Notes under the pieces: generated by a model
Told to the model about the DNA's origin: nothing
What the model saw: the letters and a program-made list of their open reading frames with translations, nothing else
Database searches by the model: none
DNA from: Planomicrobium sp. CPCC 101110
GTDB lineage: Bacteria; Bacillota; Bacilli; Bacillales_A; Planococcaceae
Length of the DNA: 64,000 bases
Assembly: GCF_007859395.1 (NCBI RefSeq)
Contig: NZ_VOHD01000006.1
Location: 248,001 to 312,000 of the forward strand
Reading direction: 5' to 3'
Shown: piece by piece, positions 1 to 8,282 of the stretch
Layout: each line of letters begins with the position of its first letter
How positions within the stretch are numbered: position 1 is the stretch's first letter
Translations under genes and position numbers: made by a program

Positions 1-455
1 TGGATACGTCCGGCCCCGCCTTGAAAGAGCTGATCGCGCTCAATCCATTTTTGATCAAGCCGAATGAGCACGAACTCGGCGAAATGTTTGGTGTTGTGGT
101 TTCGGACAAGAGTGATGCCTATTCCTATGCCAAGAAGCTTGTCCAAAATGGCGTCGAGAACGTCGTTGTCTCTATGGGCGGAGAAGGCGCGCTGCTTGTT
201 ACAAAAGATTTAGCGGTTTCCGCTGAAGCCCCCAAGCAAAAAGTGGTCAATACGGTAGGCGCCGGCGATTCATTGGTCTCCGGATTTATCGCATCTTATG
301 CCAAAGAAGAAAATCCGCTCGAAGCATTCAAATACGGTGTAGCGAGCGGCAGTGCCACGGCTTTCAGTTCGGATTTATGCGAAAAAACCGATGTAGAAGC
401 GCTGCTCGGCCAAGTGAAAGTAACCCCATTCCATGAACAGGATGTGACAACATGA
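1..455 (+). CDS. fruK: 1-phosphofructokinase, 5'-truncated by window edge
   Basis: C-terminal part of a PfkB-family sugar kinase; the reading frame is already open at base 3 (DTSGPAL) so the N-terminus lies outside the window. The PfkB signature around the catalytic base is intact (NTVGAGDSLVSGF), as is the NPFLIKPNEHEL segment typical of 1-phosphofructokinases. It would phosphorylate fructose 1-phosphate to fructose 1,6-bisphosphate in the cytoplasm. Its stop overlaps the fruA start (ATGA), so the two are translationally coupled. That neighbour, rather than the fragment alone, supports FruK over tagatose-6-phosphate kinase. Confidence 0.93.
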   Translation, partial: DTSGPALKELIALNPFLIKPNEHELGEMFGVVVSDKSDAYSYAKKLVQNGVENVVVSMGGEGALLVTKDLAVSAEAPKQKVVNTVGAGDSLVSGFIASYAKEENPLEAFKYGVASGSATAFSSDLCEKTDVEALLGQVKVTPFHEQDVTT

Positions 456-2374
456 AAATCACGCAACTATTAACAGAAGAAACCATTGTCTTGGACTTGA
501 AAGCAACGTCTAAACAAGCCGTTCTAGCCGAGCTGGTCAATCAACTTGACCTAGCAGGAAAGTTGACGGACAAGAACCGGTTCGCGCAAGATATCCTGGC
601 GCGCGAAGAGCAAAGCACGACAGGCATCGGGGACGGCATCGCCATTCCGCATGCCAAATCAGCGGCAGTCAAATCACCGGCCATCGCTTTCGGACGCTCC
701 CATGCGGGAATCGATTACGCGGCTCTTGATGGCCAGCCATCCCACTTGTTCTTTATGATTGCGGCTAGTGAAGGCGCAAACAATGCTCATTTGGAGGCGT
801 TGTCAAGACTGGCGACATTTTTGATGGATGAGAAATTCCGTTCCAGAATTTTAGCGGCAAAAACCAAAGAAGATGTTTTGCTTGCAGTCACTGATAAAGA
901 GCTGGCGGAAGATGGGGAAGAAGAAATGGCGGAAGCGATGGACGTTCCTGCCCAATCTCCTTCAGCCAAGAAAATCTTGGCCGTGACGGCTTGTCCGACA
1001 GGAATTGCCCATACGTACATGGCGGCTGAAAAGCTCAATGAGCGGGCGAAAGAACGCGGAATTGCGTTGAAAGTGGAAACGAACGGTTCAAGTGGCGTGA
1101 AAAACCGGTTGACTGACGCGGAAATCGCCGATGCCGATGCCATTATTGTTGCGGCTGATACAAAAGTGGAAATGGCGCGCTTTAACGGCAAACCGGTCAT
1201 CCAGACGAAAGTCGGCAAGGCGATCTATGAAACGGATGATTTGCTGAACCGTGCGGTCGGCGGAGACGCACCGGTCTATTCCCACGACCGCTCGAATGAT
1301 GAAGCGGCTGGAACGGAAACAAAAGGCGGCTTCTACAAGCATTTGATGAACGGGGTATCGAACATGCTGCCATTCGTTGTCGGCGGCGGGATCCTGATTG
1401 CCATTTCGTTCTTCTGGGGCATTAACGCGTCCAATCCGGACAGCCCGGAATACAACCAGTTTGCGGCAATGCTTAGCACGATTGGCGGCGGCAACGCATT
1501 CTTCTTGATGGTCCCTGTACTTGCTGCATTCATCGCAATGAGCATCGCGGAACGTCCCGGCTTTGCCCCTGGTATGATCGGCGGTTTGATCGCCATCACG
1601 GTCACAGGCGTTGAAGGTGCAAGCGGCGGTTCCGGCTTCCTTGGCGGTTTGATCGCCGGTTTCCTTGCCGGTTATGTTACGCTACTAGTCAAAAAGGTGT
1701 TTGCAGGGCTTCCAAATAGTTTGGAAGGTCTGAAGCCGGTCTTGTTCTATCCCGTATTCAGCATCGCAATCACGGGCATCATCATGATGCTTGTTAATCC
1801 GCAGCTGACAAAAATTTATACTGCCATTTCAACTTTCCTTGAAAGCTTAGGCGGCACTAACCTGGTATTGGTCGGGTTATTGCTCGGCGGCATGATGGCA
1901 ATCGATATGGGCGGCCCAATCAACAAAGCGGCGTACACGTTCGGAATTGCCATGCTCGATGCACAGAATTTCAATTTCATGGCGACGGTCATGGCGGCAG
2001 GAATGGTTCCCCCGCTTGGCATGGCGCTTGCGACAACTTTCTTTAAAAACAAATTCACGCGTCCTGAACGCGAAGCCGGCAAAACGGCTTATGTGCTTGG
2101 CGCATGCTTTATCACAGAAGGTGTCATTCCGTTTGCGGCAGCCGACCCGGCGCGTGTCATTCCGGCTTCTGTTGCAGGAGCAGCGACAACCGGTGCACTG
2201 GTTATGTTGTTTGACATCAGCCTTCGGGCTCCTCACGGCGGAATTTTCGTCATGGGGCTTGTCGACGGCGGAATCATGAGCGTCTTGATGTACGCATTGG
2301 CGATTATCGCTGGAGCAGCCGTAACGGCCATCGTGGCAGGACTTCTGAAAAAGAGAACAGCAGTACCTGCTTAA
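452..2374 (+). CDS. fruA: PTS fructose transporter, fused EIIABC
   Basis: A 640-residue fructose permease of the phosphotransferase system, importing fructose as fructose 1-phosphate. Domains in order: EIIA (about 1-145) with phospho-histidine H67 in GIAIPHAKS; EIIB (about 172-270) with phospho-cysteine C181 in the CPTGIAHTYMAAE motif; EIIC (about 290-635), a multi-pass membrane domain with Gly-rich segments and the GGPINKAAYTF motif. Length and A-B-C order match FruA of Bacillus. The start ATG overlaps the fruK stop by four bases, as in fruRKA operons. A strong terminator follows, so fruA is the last gene. Any FruR or cre site lies upstream of the window. Confidence 0.97.
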   Translation: MKITQLLTEETIVLDLKATSKQAVLAELVNQLDLAGKLTDKNRFAQDILAREEQSTTGIGDGIAIPHAKSAAVKSPAIAFGRSHAGIDYAALDGQPSHLFFMIAASEGANNAHLEALSRLATFLMDEKFRSRILAAKTKEDVLLAVTDKELAEDGEEEMAEAMDVPAQSPSAKKILAVTACPTGIAHTYMAAEKLNERAKERGIALKVETNGSSGVKNRLTDAEIADADAIIVAADTKVEMARFNGKPVIQTKVGKAIYETDDLLNRAVGGDAPVYSHDRSNDEAAGTETKGGFYKHLMNGVSNMLPFVVGGGILIAISFFWGINASNPDSPEYNQFAAMLSTIGGGNAFFLMVPVLAAFIAMSIAERPGFAPGMIGGLIAITVTGVEGASGGSGFLGGLIAGFLAGYVTLLVKKVFAGLPNSLEGLKPVLFYPVFSIAITGIIMMLVNPQLTKIYTAISTFLESLGGTNLVLVGLLLGGMMAIDMGGPINKAAYTFGIAMLDAQNFNFMATVMAAGMVPPLGMALATTFFKNKFTRPEREAGKTAYVLGACFITEGVIPFAAADPARVIPASVAGAATTGALVMLFDISLRAPHGGIFVMGLVDGGIMSVLMYALAIIAGAAVTAIVAGLLKKRTAVPA

Positions 2375-2382
2375 TGCAAACC

Positions 2383-2426
2383 AAAACCGCTTCTAGAACT
2401 CAACTTGTTCTAGAAGCGGTTTTTTT
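2383..2426 (+). terminator. rho-independent terminator of fruKA
   Basis: Perfect 15-17 bp stem (AACCGCTTCTAGAAC and its complement) with a 7-nt loop, followed by a run of T. It lies 9 bases after the fruA stop. Confidence 0.95.
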
Positions 2427-2437
2427 GTTGGGCAAAT

Positions 2438-2620
2438 CTAAACTTTTGTCTTGCTGCTCCTGTCAAGTTTCCAGAGGTAAAAAGCGACCGCGCTGAAACA
2501 GAGGGCGGAATTGAAGAAAAATACCAGGTCGTTCAATTTGCCGCCGAACAGCAGAATATTAAGTACGGTAATGGCGTGCATCACGATGAGCAAAAGCAGC
2601 AGAATGGTTGCGGTTTTCAT
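2438..2620 (-). CDS. small two-helix membrane protein, unknown
   Basis: A 60-residue protein starting MKTATILLLLLIVMHAITV. I place the start at 2620 because an ideal AAGGAGG ribosome binding site precedes it at good spacing; a longer open frame has no such site. Two hydrophobic segments (about 4-22 and 32-52) are separated by a short loop GGKLND, and the tail WKLDRSSKTKV is basic. It converges with fruA. No family recognised; it resembles the many short membrane proteins of Bacillales. Confidence 0.7.
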   Translation of the reverse strand: MKTATILLLLLIVMHAITVLNILLFGGKLNDLVFFFNSALCFSAVAFYLWKLDRSSKTKV

Positions 2621-2956
2621 ATAAGCCTCCTTAAAGATATGGCAATTTCCATTGTACCGCACTGGGGATAAAGCAGACACCTAAACAGCCATGCAGAATC
2701 CACTGCAGTGTTTCGGTGGTTTCCGGTTTCCGCTCAAGCTAATGAACCCAAGGATTTCCACCAGGCAGTAGAAGAACTTTTCGCAGCGGCCTACCAAATG
2801 CCGGCAAGAATAAAAAAAAGCAAAAAAGCAAGCGTTTCTTTTTAGAATATTCGTTCAACTGTGGTAGAATAGTAGAAATAATTTTTTACAGGCGCTGCTT
2901 GAAGGTTTATGCCGGACTGACCTGCCGCCTCAAACTGTCAAAAGGAGTGAATTGCC
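2621..2956. other. intergenic region upstream of the phosphatase
   Basis: No supported gene. A short plus-strand open stretch near 2705-2845 reads plausibly (ends in MPARIKKSKKASVSF) but has no ribosome binding site and may be a gene remnant. A possible -10 hexamer TAGAAT lies near 2866, consistent with a promoter for the gene starting at 2957. Confidence 0.4.
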
Positions 2957-3580
2957 ATTACTAGAATCTGCTTAGTAAGACACGGTGAAACGGACTGGAA
3001 CGCACAAGGAAGACTTCAGGGAAGCATGGATATTCCATTGAACGCCAACGGCATTTTACAGGCGGAGGCATGCAGTGAGCATTTAAAGGAAACTTCATGG
3101 GATTTCGTTATTACAAGCCCGTTGCAGCGTGCGAAGAACACAGCAGAAATCATCAACGGAAAATTGGGTGTGCCGTTGATCGTGATGGAGGAATTCATGG
3201 AACGCCATTTCGGGGATGCGGAAGGCATGACGCTCCATGACCGGCGTGCTATTTTCCCGGACAAGAAATACCCGAACCAGGAACCTTTGGAGCTGTTCAA
3301 ACAACGATTGATGTTTGGCATCAAAAAAATAGAACAGCAATTTCCGGACAGCCGCATTTTATTGGTGGCACACGGCGCTGTGATCGATCTGATCTTGTCC
3401 GCCTTTTCACTTGAAGCAAAACCGGGGTACACGTCGTTGGAAAACGGCTGCATCAGCCATATCCATTTCGGCGAGCAAGGCTGGCAAGTCAAAGGCATCA
3501 ACCAAGTCGGCCATCTTTCGAAAGTCCATGCGAAATACAAAATAAGCTATGAAAAAGAGGCGGTTACATGGCCGTCGTAA
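2957..3580 (+). CDS. histidine phosphatase family protein (YhfR-like), ATT start
   Basis: A phosphoglycerate-mutase-like histidine phosphatase of 207 residues. The catalytic motif LVRHGETDW (nucleophile His) sits at the extreme N-terminus and the second histidine lies in [10 protein letters not shown]; the sequence follows B. subtilis YhfR closely in my reading. The first ATG (3026) would delete the catalytic RHG. In frame upstream there is a TGA at 2948-2950, and the only codons between it and RHG that can initiate are ATT/ATC. ATT at 2957 lies 9 bases after AAAGGAG (2941-2947), so I take it as a rare ATT start. Substrate unknown; it is probably a small-molecule phosphatase. Confidence 0.88.
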   Translation: MTRICLVRHGETDWNAQGRLQGSMDIPLNANGILQAEACSEHLKETSWDFVITSPLQRAKNTAEIINGKLGVPLIVMEEFMERHFGDAEGMTLHDRRAIFPDKKYPNQEPLELFKQRLMFGIKKIEQQFPDSRILLVAHGAVIDLILSAFSLEAKPGYTSLENGCISHIHFGEQGWQVKGINQVGHLSKVHAKYKISYEKEAVTWPS

Positions 3581-3692
3581 CCACTCGCCAGTATCATCCC
3601 AAAGCAGATTTTCTTTTTCGTTTGCCAAACGACCGGTTATCCATATCTCTAAAGCAGGCGAATCTATAGAATTCGGGAAGGCGGAATGCAGT

Positions 3693-4415
3693 TTGGGGCA
3701 GTCATTAGCGGGAAAAGTGGCATTTATAACAGGAGCGGGAAGAGGGATAGGCTGTTCGACCGCTATTGCTTTGGCTAAGGAGGGTGTCCATGTCGGCTTG
3801 ATTGCGCGGACCGACAAACACCTGCCTGATGTGGCAAAGCAGATCCGGAATTTCGGCGGTATTGCTGATTATGCCATCGCGGATGTTGCAATGATGGATG
3901 AAGTGGAACAGGCGGTCATGCATTTGACAGGAGCACTCGGGCCTGCTGATATTTTGATCAACAATGCGGGAATCGGCCAGCATGCCAGTCTGCTGGAAGC
4001 TGACCCTAAAGCGTGGAGGCAGGTGATCGAAGTCAATCTCATGGGCGTCTACCATATGACGCGCGCCGTATTGCCCCAGCTTATCGCAAAGAATGCCGGT
4101 GACATCATCAATATCTCGTCGACTTCGGGACTCAAGGGAAGCGCCGGCTCCACTGCGTATAGCGCTTCGAAATTCGGCGTGCTCGGCCTCACCGAGTCGC
4201 TGGCGCAGGAAGTGCGGAAACATAACATCCGTGTGTTCGGCCTAGCGCCGAGCAGGGTGGTGACCGATATGACAATCCAGGGATTTCTTCAGGATGAGAA
4301 TCTGGAAAAATTCATGCAGCCCGAAGACCTGGCGGAATATATGGTGTCGCTGCTAAAACTGGATCCCCGGATCTTCATTCCTTCATCAAGCCTCTGGTCA
4401 ACCAATCCTTTTTGA
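3693..4415 (+). CDS. SDR family oxidoreductase, FabG-like (3-ketoacyl-ACP reductase type)
   Basis: A classical short-chain dehydrogenase of 240 residues starting at TTG ([14 protein letters not shown]). I chose TTG 3693 because a GGGAAGGCGGA ribosome site precedes it and the usual family N-terminus begins there; a longer open frame overlapping the previous gene looks like noise. Visible: nucleotide-binding TGAGRGIG, structural NNAG, catalytic Ser in INISSTSG and YSASK. It likely reduces or oxidises a carbonyl/alcohol with NAD(P)H; substrate cannot be read. Followed by a terminator, so possibly cotranscribed with the phosphatase. Confidence 0.88.
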   Translation: MGQSLAGKVAFITGAGRGIGCSTAIALAKEGVHVGLIARTDKHLPDVAKQIRNFGGIADYAIADVAMMDEVEQAVMHLTGALGPADILINNAGIGQHASLLEADPKAWRQVIEVNLMGVYHMTRAVLPQLIAKNAGDIINISSTSGLKGSAGSTAYSASKFGVLGLTESLAQEVRKHNIRVFGLAPSRVVTDMTIQGFLQDENLEKFMQPEDLAEYMVSLLKLDPRIFIPSSSLWSTNPF

Positions 4416-4429
4416 TGTTAGATAGCCAA

Positions 4430-4469
4430 AGAGGCCGGCAGACATGTTCGACGTGCTGCCGGCTTTTTG
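4430..4469 (+). terminator. rho-independent terminator after the SDR
   Basis: GCCGGCAG (4434-4441) pairs with CTGCCGGC (4456-4463), extended by inner pairs, followed by TTTTTGC. Confidence 0.88.
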
Positions 4470-5618
4470 CTGTTCGGATTAATTCCATCAAAAGGAAGGC
4501 TTATGAGACCTTACTACTGAAGCGCCGCGATTGGAGCTGAAAAAGGCGTTGAGTTCTTTTGCCGGCGAAGAAACTCTTTGTGGCGACTATCCTTTTGCGA
4601 CAGAATACAAAATACTGTTTTGGGAGGAAGAAACAGAAGTGGAGATCGCCGAAAATTTGGCGATCTCCACTTCTGTTGTCAGCCGGATATGGCAAGGCAT
4701 CCTTCTTGGAAGCCCGGAAGTTTGATATGCTGCCTATACGCTCATGGGCCGAAATGCGAACACCTGGTTGCTGCTGTCCTATCTGGAAAACGCTGGAGCC
4801 GACCGGAAAGTCGTGGATTTGCTTCTGGAACAGCCGCTGCCCGGATCTCTGCGGGGCACATTTAAAAAATTCCCTGCATTAAAACTAGAAAATCCGGGGG
4901 CTCGGGGAGCATACGGATATACATGATCGGATCGGCAGGAAGCGTTTTGAGACTGACGGGTTCGTCTGGGAGCGGCACGCAAATGGGGATATCCAAAAAA
5001 CAGAAGCGGTCTGTAACGCCGATTCGGAAAAAGCCTCGGCTTTTTCAAACGGGGTGATTGAGAGAGTCCATATCGATTGGAGTGATCAAGAATTGAAAAA
5101 GTCTGATGCTGGTGCCGGGAGCAAAAAAATGTTTTTAACTAATAAATGTATTATTTTACATAAGGAATTAACAAAAATAAAAACTCCAACAAGAAATAAG
5201 ACAAGGAAAACACAATTAAGAAAAGCAATCAGCAGACAGAAAACAGCATGAAGGAAATGTCGGTCTTTATAAAAGAAAAAAAGTTTTACAAACGGGACTA
5301 AGCGGGATAGGTATATGTTTTGTCCAGATCAACCTAAACAAATTCTGCGTATGCATCAAGAGGGAAGCGACTCTGCAAAAATGAAGCCATCCAACAAGAC
5401 TTTAACGGCAAACTGGATAGGAGGAAGAAAAACGTAACGGATGGAATTAGACAGTGATATGTATTCAACAGCATTTATAAATAAAAATGAATCGATGTAG
5501 ATATTTACATAAGGATAAAATAAAAACAAAAAACTGCAATCAAGAAAAAATGGGAAATAAAAAAAGCTCAACCTGAAAAAGGAGGAGCCAATTTTATCAA
5601 AACAAGGGCTAATCGAAT
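4470..5618. other. 1.1 kb without a supported gene
   Basis: Short open frames on both strands lack ribosome binding sites and recognisable domains, and they overlap each other in several frames, which points to decayed or non-coding DNA. Plus-strand translations around 4531-4725 and 4744-4926 look weakly protein-like (a helix-turn-helix-like stretch AENLAISTSVVSRI, then LSYLENAGADRKVVDLLLEQ), so degraded coding sequence is possible. From about 5100 the DNA turns AT- and A-rich on the plus strand. A long perfect hairpin lies at 4632-4677. Confidence 0.5.
4632..4677. repeat. 19-bp perfect inverted repeat (hairpin)
   Basis: Arms AACAGAAGTGGAGATCGCC (4632-4650) and its exact reverse complement (4659-4677) around the 8-base centre GAAAATTT, which can itself pair further, giving about 22 paired positions. 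There is no T-tract on either side, so it is not a standard terminator. Confidence 0.9.
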
Positions 5619-6110
5619 TTAACTTGTAGAATCCGCCCGTTTCCGATGTGCGTCATGTGCTTTATCCGCTACCAGATTCAATTGGATGTTGTGTTCCAAC
5701 AGAGCTTTCAATCCACAGAGCACAATCGTAAATCCACCCATGGAGTCTATCGCTTGTTTTACAATATCATCCGGGGTTCCTTGAAAACCTGTATTAGTGA
5801 TTGACACATAGGTACTGTCGGTTCCGCGCGGAATAAAAATCCATTCAACTGGTACATAGCCATAAGATTCTTCCCATTCTATAAGAATTCGCTGATTTTC
5901 TTCAATTTCGATCACATGGACATTGGTTGATATCCCGTACATGCTCCATTCCCAAGTGACATTCTTTCCCGTTTCCAATGGGCCGCTGCTTGAAGAGAAC
6001 CAGAATTTCGCAGTAATGGCAGGGTCCACAAAAGCTTGAAACACTTCATTGATGGGCCGCCGGATTAACATTTCAGTTTTTGCGATCGGGTCATTGATTA
6101 AACCAGCCAT
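5619..6110 (-). CDS. SRPBCC/AHSA1-type START-like domain protein
   Basis: A 163-residue cytoplasmic protein with the pattern of the Aha1 (AHSA1) branch of the SRPBCC superfamily: an N-terminal KTEMLIRRPINEVFQAFVDP strand-helix, FWFSSSSGPLETGK, and a C-terminal amphipathic helix (GGFTIVLCGLKALLEHN). Start at ATG 6110 is supported by AAGGAAGG about 8 bases upstream; a TTG two codons earlier is less likely. Such proteins bind hydrophobic ligands in a deep cavity; no ligand can be predicted. Confidence 0.85.
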   Translation of the reverse strand: MAGLINDPIAKTEMLIRRPINEVFQAFVDPAITAKFWFSSSSGPLETGKNVTWEWSMYGISTNVHVIEIEENQRILIEWEESYGYVPVEWIFIPRGTDSTYVSITNTGFQGTPDDIVKQAIDSMGGFTIVLCGLKALLEHNIQLNLVADKAHDAHRKRADSTS

Positions 6111-6340
6111 CCACAACCTTCCTTCCGTCCTTTATTGTTAAATAAATAATAGCACATTTAATGCTGTAATATTCTGAATTTTGAAGGGGCATAAGAACTA
6201 AATATAGATATATTTTCTGTTTTAGGCTTTTGGCAGACATAATTGCTTAAAAATTTAAAGGTTGTAGTGCGATTTTCATTTATTTTGAAACCATCTCCGT
6301 TAAAGACCGTAGAGAAAAGCAGAGGAAGGGGAAATGCAAC

Positions 6341-6991
6341 ATGAATGAAATGAAAGAGAAACCACATTACGAAAAAATCAATCCATTTACAGGCATCTGG
6401 ATCCGCACCCGTGAAACAATCCGCTATGTTATCGAAGAAAAAACGACAGGGTATGTGCTGCTGCTAATTGTGTTGGCTGGAATCGTCAATGCCTTGATCG
6501 GGGTTTTCGATCCTCAAGTAAGCGGCACAATGCCTTTATGGTCCATCTTTTTGATAGGCTGCGTTTTCGGGCCGATTGCGGGGATAATTGGCGTCGCCAT
6601 CCTTTCCGGTATCTATCTGATTGTAGGCAAGCTATTCAAAGGCACCAGTACCTATACGGAAATGTTCAAAGCGATCGGCGCAACCGCTATTCCATCTATC
6701 TGGTTTGCCCCGGTTTTCTTGATCGGTTATTTGGCCGCTCCGGATATGATGCTTGTTGACACGAATGCAGACATTTCCCCGATAAGCTTTGTCATTGGCG
6801 GTTTAATGGCGATTGCAAGTATTGTCCTTGGTATTTGGAGCTTGATCATCCAAAGCAAGGCAATCGGGGAAGCGCACCGCATCTCCAGCTGGAAAGGGTT
6901 TTTCACGCTATTGATTCCAGGTGTGATCTTGTTTATCCTCTTTGCAGCTCTGGCTTTGTTCTTTATCGTGACGTTTATGAATTTCTCTTGA
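6341..6991 (+). CDS. YIP1 family membrane protein
   Basis: A 216-residue protein with a soluble N-terminus (NPFTGIWIRTRETIRYVIEEKTTGY), then five hydrophobic segments, in the arrangement of bacterial Yip1-domain proteins (short cytosolic head with INPFTGIW-like motif, then GPIAGIIGVAILSGIYLIVGK). Ribosome site GAGGAAGGGG precedes the ATG. Function in bacteria is unknown. Confidence 0.85.
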   Translation: MNEMKEKPHYEKINPFTGIWIRTRETIRYVIEEKTTGYVLLLIVLAGIVNALIGVFDPQVSGTMPLWSIFLIGCVFGPIAGIIGVAILSGIYLIVGKLFKGTSTYTEMFKAIGATAIPSIWFAPVFLIGYLAAPDMMLVDTNADISPISFVIGGLMAIASIVLGIWSLIIQSKAIGEAHRISSWKGFFTLLIPGVILFILFAALALFFIVTFMNFS

Positions 6992-7014
6992 AAGAAGGCA
7001 GCCGCCTTCTTTTT
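6991..7014 (+). terminator. terminator of the YIP1 gene
   Basis: AAAGAAGGC / GCCTTCTTT stem with a 4-nt loop and TTTTTG tail; the stem begins at the last base of the stop codon. Confidence 0.85.
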
Positions 7015-7266
7015 GTTTGCAAAGATATAAGCAACAGCAAAAACCGCCATGGAATACTGAAGCGCAAAATTCAGAAAAGCGCACAGGCCAGGCTGTTATC
7101 TGGATCTCCCATAGAATGGTGGAGCCATAAGCAAAGAGCCGGTTCCAAATATTTAGGGTCTTTTCATAAATCTGGCAACATCCTGGAAGATTGAAACGTC
7201 TCAATTACATAATCAAACCGAATATTTCGGAGAATGGTTGCTAAACTAAGAATCGAGGGGTCTCGG

Positions 7267-7572
7267 ATGGCTAAAATGCAATGGGTATTAATCGGAACGG
7301 TATCGCTTGCGACGTTTTTCTGCGTTTGCGGCCAAGGAACTGCTTATTTTCTGAACGAACATTTTGTACCGGTCCCCCCTGTCTATTATTTGACCGGATC
7401 GACGGCTTTCGGCATTTCCCTATATCTTTTTACAGCATTCTTGCTGTATGGATTTCGTAAGAATGGGGAACCTTTGAATCAATATTTGGAAATGTTCCTG
7501 ATTTTATTTTTTGCCGCTGCTCCTATCGCTTCTTTTTGGGCATTTTTTGTGACCGCCATGTGGTGGGGATAA
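7267..7572 (+). CDS. hypothetical three-helix membrane protein
   Basis: A 101-residue protein beginning MAKMQWVLIGTVSLATFF, with three hydrophobic stretches (about 6-26, 45-66, 78-98) and an exposed segment NEHFVPVPPVYY between the first two. Start at 7267 is chosen because GAGGGG lies 8 bases upstream; the longer frame from 7234 lacks a site. No family recognised. Confidence 0.65.
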   Translation: MAKMQWVLIGTVSLATFFCVCGQGTAYFLNEHFVPVPPVYYLTGSTAFGISLYLFTAFLLYGFRKNGEPLNQYLEMFLILFFAAAPIASFWAFFVTAMWWG

Positions 7573-7651
7573 CCACTTGACTGTCCATATAACATCCGAA
7601 AGGCACTGTTATTAAGAACTCATAAACCACAACCAATAAAGGAGGTTCCTT

Positions 7652-8104
7652 ATGCGCCCGCGAGCCAATGCACTCGGACTGCTTTTTCATCAAGGACGCC
7701 TGTTGCTGGAAGAACAAGAAGGCATCCATTCCCAAGGCGCCGGCATTTTCTATCGCCCCATTGGCGGAACAATCGAACTCGGCGAACCTTCCGCGGAAAC
7801 TTTGGTCCGGGAATACCGAGAAGAGCTGGGGGCAGACGTAGAAATCCATCGGTACGTCAGCTGCCTGGAGAACATTTATAACATTCAAGGAACAGTTTTT
7901 CACGAAATCACCCAGCTTTACATAGTAGGATTTGAAAAAGAGGAACTCTACAGGAAAGGGTCGTTCACCGTAACGGAAGGTGGAAGAACAACGACCGCCA
8001 AATGGATTTCTATAGAGCGATTGCGCGATTCTGAAACAGTGCTGTATCCGTCCGGCTTGCTGGAGTTGATCGAAGGCGAACTTGAAAAAGGGATTGTGTG
8101 CTGA
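7652..8104 (+). CDS. Nudix hydrolase
   Basis: A 150-residue Nudix-fold hydrolase. The complete Nudix box Gx5Ex7REUxEExGU is visible at about residues 39-61, with the metal-binding REYREELGA core. A near-ideal AAAGGAGGTT site precedes the ATG. These enzymes cleave a nucleoside diphosphate linked to another moiety; the substrate cannot be told from the sequence. Terminator follows. Confidence 0.92.
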   Translation: MRPRANALGLLFHQGRLLLEEQEGIHSQGAGIFYRPIGGTIELGEPSAETLVREYREELGADVEIHRYVSCLENIYNIQGTVFHEITQLYIVGFEKEELYRKGSFTVTEGGRTTTAKWISIERLRDSETVLYPSGLLELIEGELEKGIVC

Positions 8105-8132
8105 ATAACGGTATTCACCGAATAGATTGCGG

Positions 8133-8177
8133 AAACACGGCAAAAGGAGCGCCAGTTCTTCCTATGCCGTGTTTTTT
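8133..8177 (+). terminator. terminator of the Nudix gene
   Basis: AAACACGGCA (8133-8142) pairs with TGCCGTGTTT (8165-8174), large loop, then T-run. Confidence 0.85.
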
Positions 8178-8282
8178 AACGGTGAAAAGCTTTACGGTTT
8201 TGAAAAATAAAAATCTCTTTTCTTTGTTATACTGATAGAAGAAGCAGCGGAATGGGCGTTAGCAGTGCGAGGAGGCGAATTT

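Noticed and set aside
787-2236. Long open frames antisense to fruA
   Set aside because: They lie wholly opposite a clear EIIABC gene, have no ribosome sites and read as low-complexity reverse translations; similar shadows under most genes were ignored.
2705-2845. Short plus-strand open stretch ending in a basic tail
   Set aside because: Protein-like composition but no ribosome binding site and only about 45 codons; kept as a possible remnant, not called as a gene.
4531-5251. Possible small DNA-binding protein genes (helix-turn-helix-like translation)
   Set aside because: The HTH-like stretch is encoded mostly by the perfect hairpin itself, no start signals, and frames break repeatedly.
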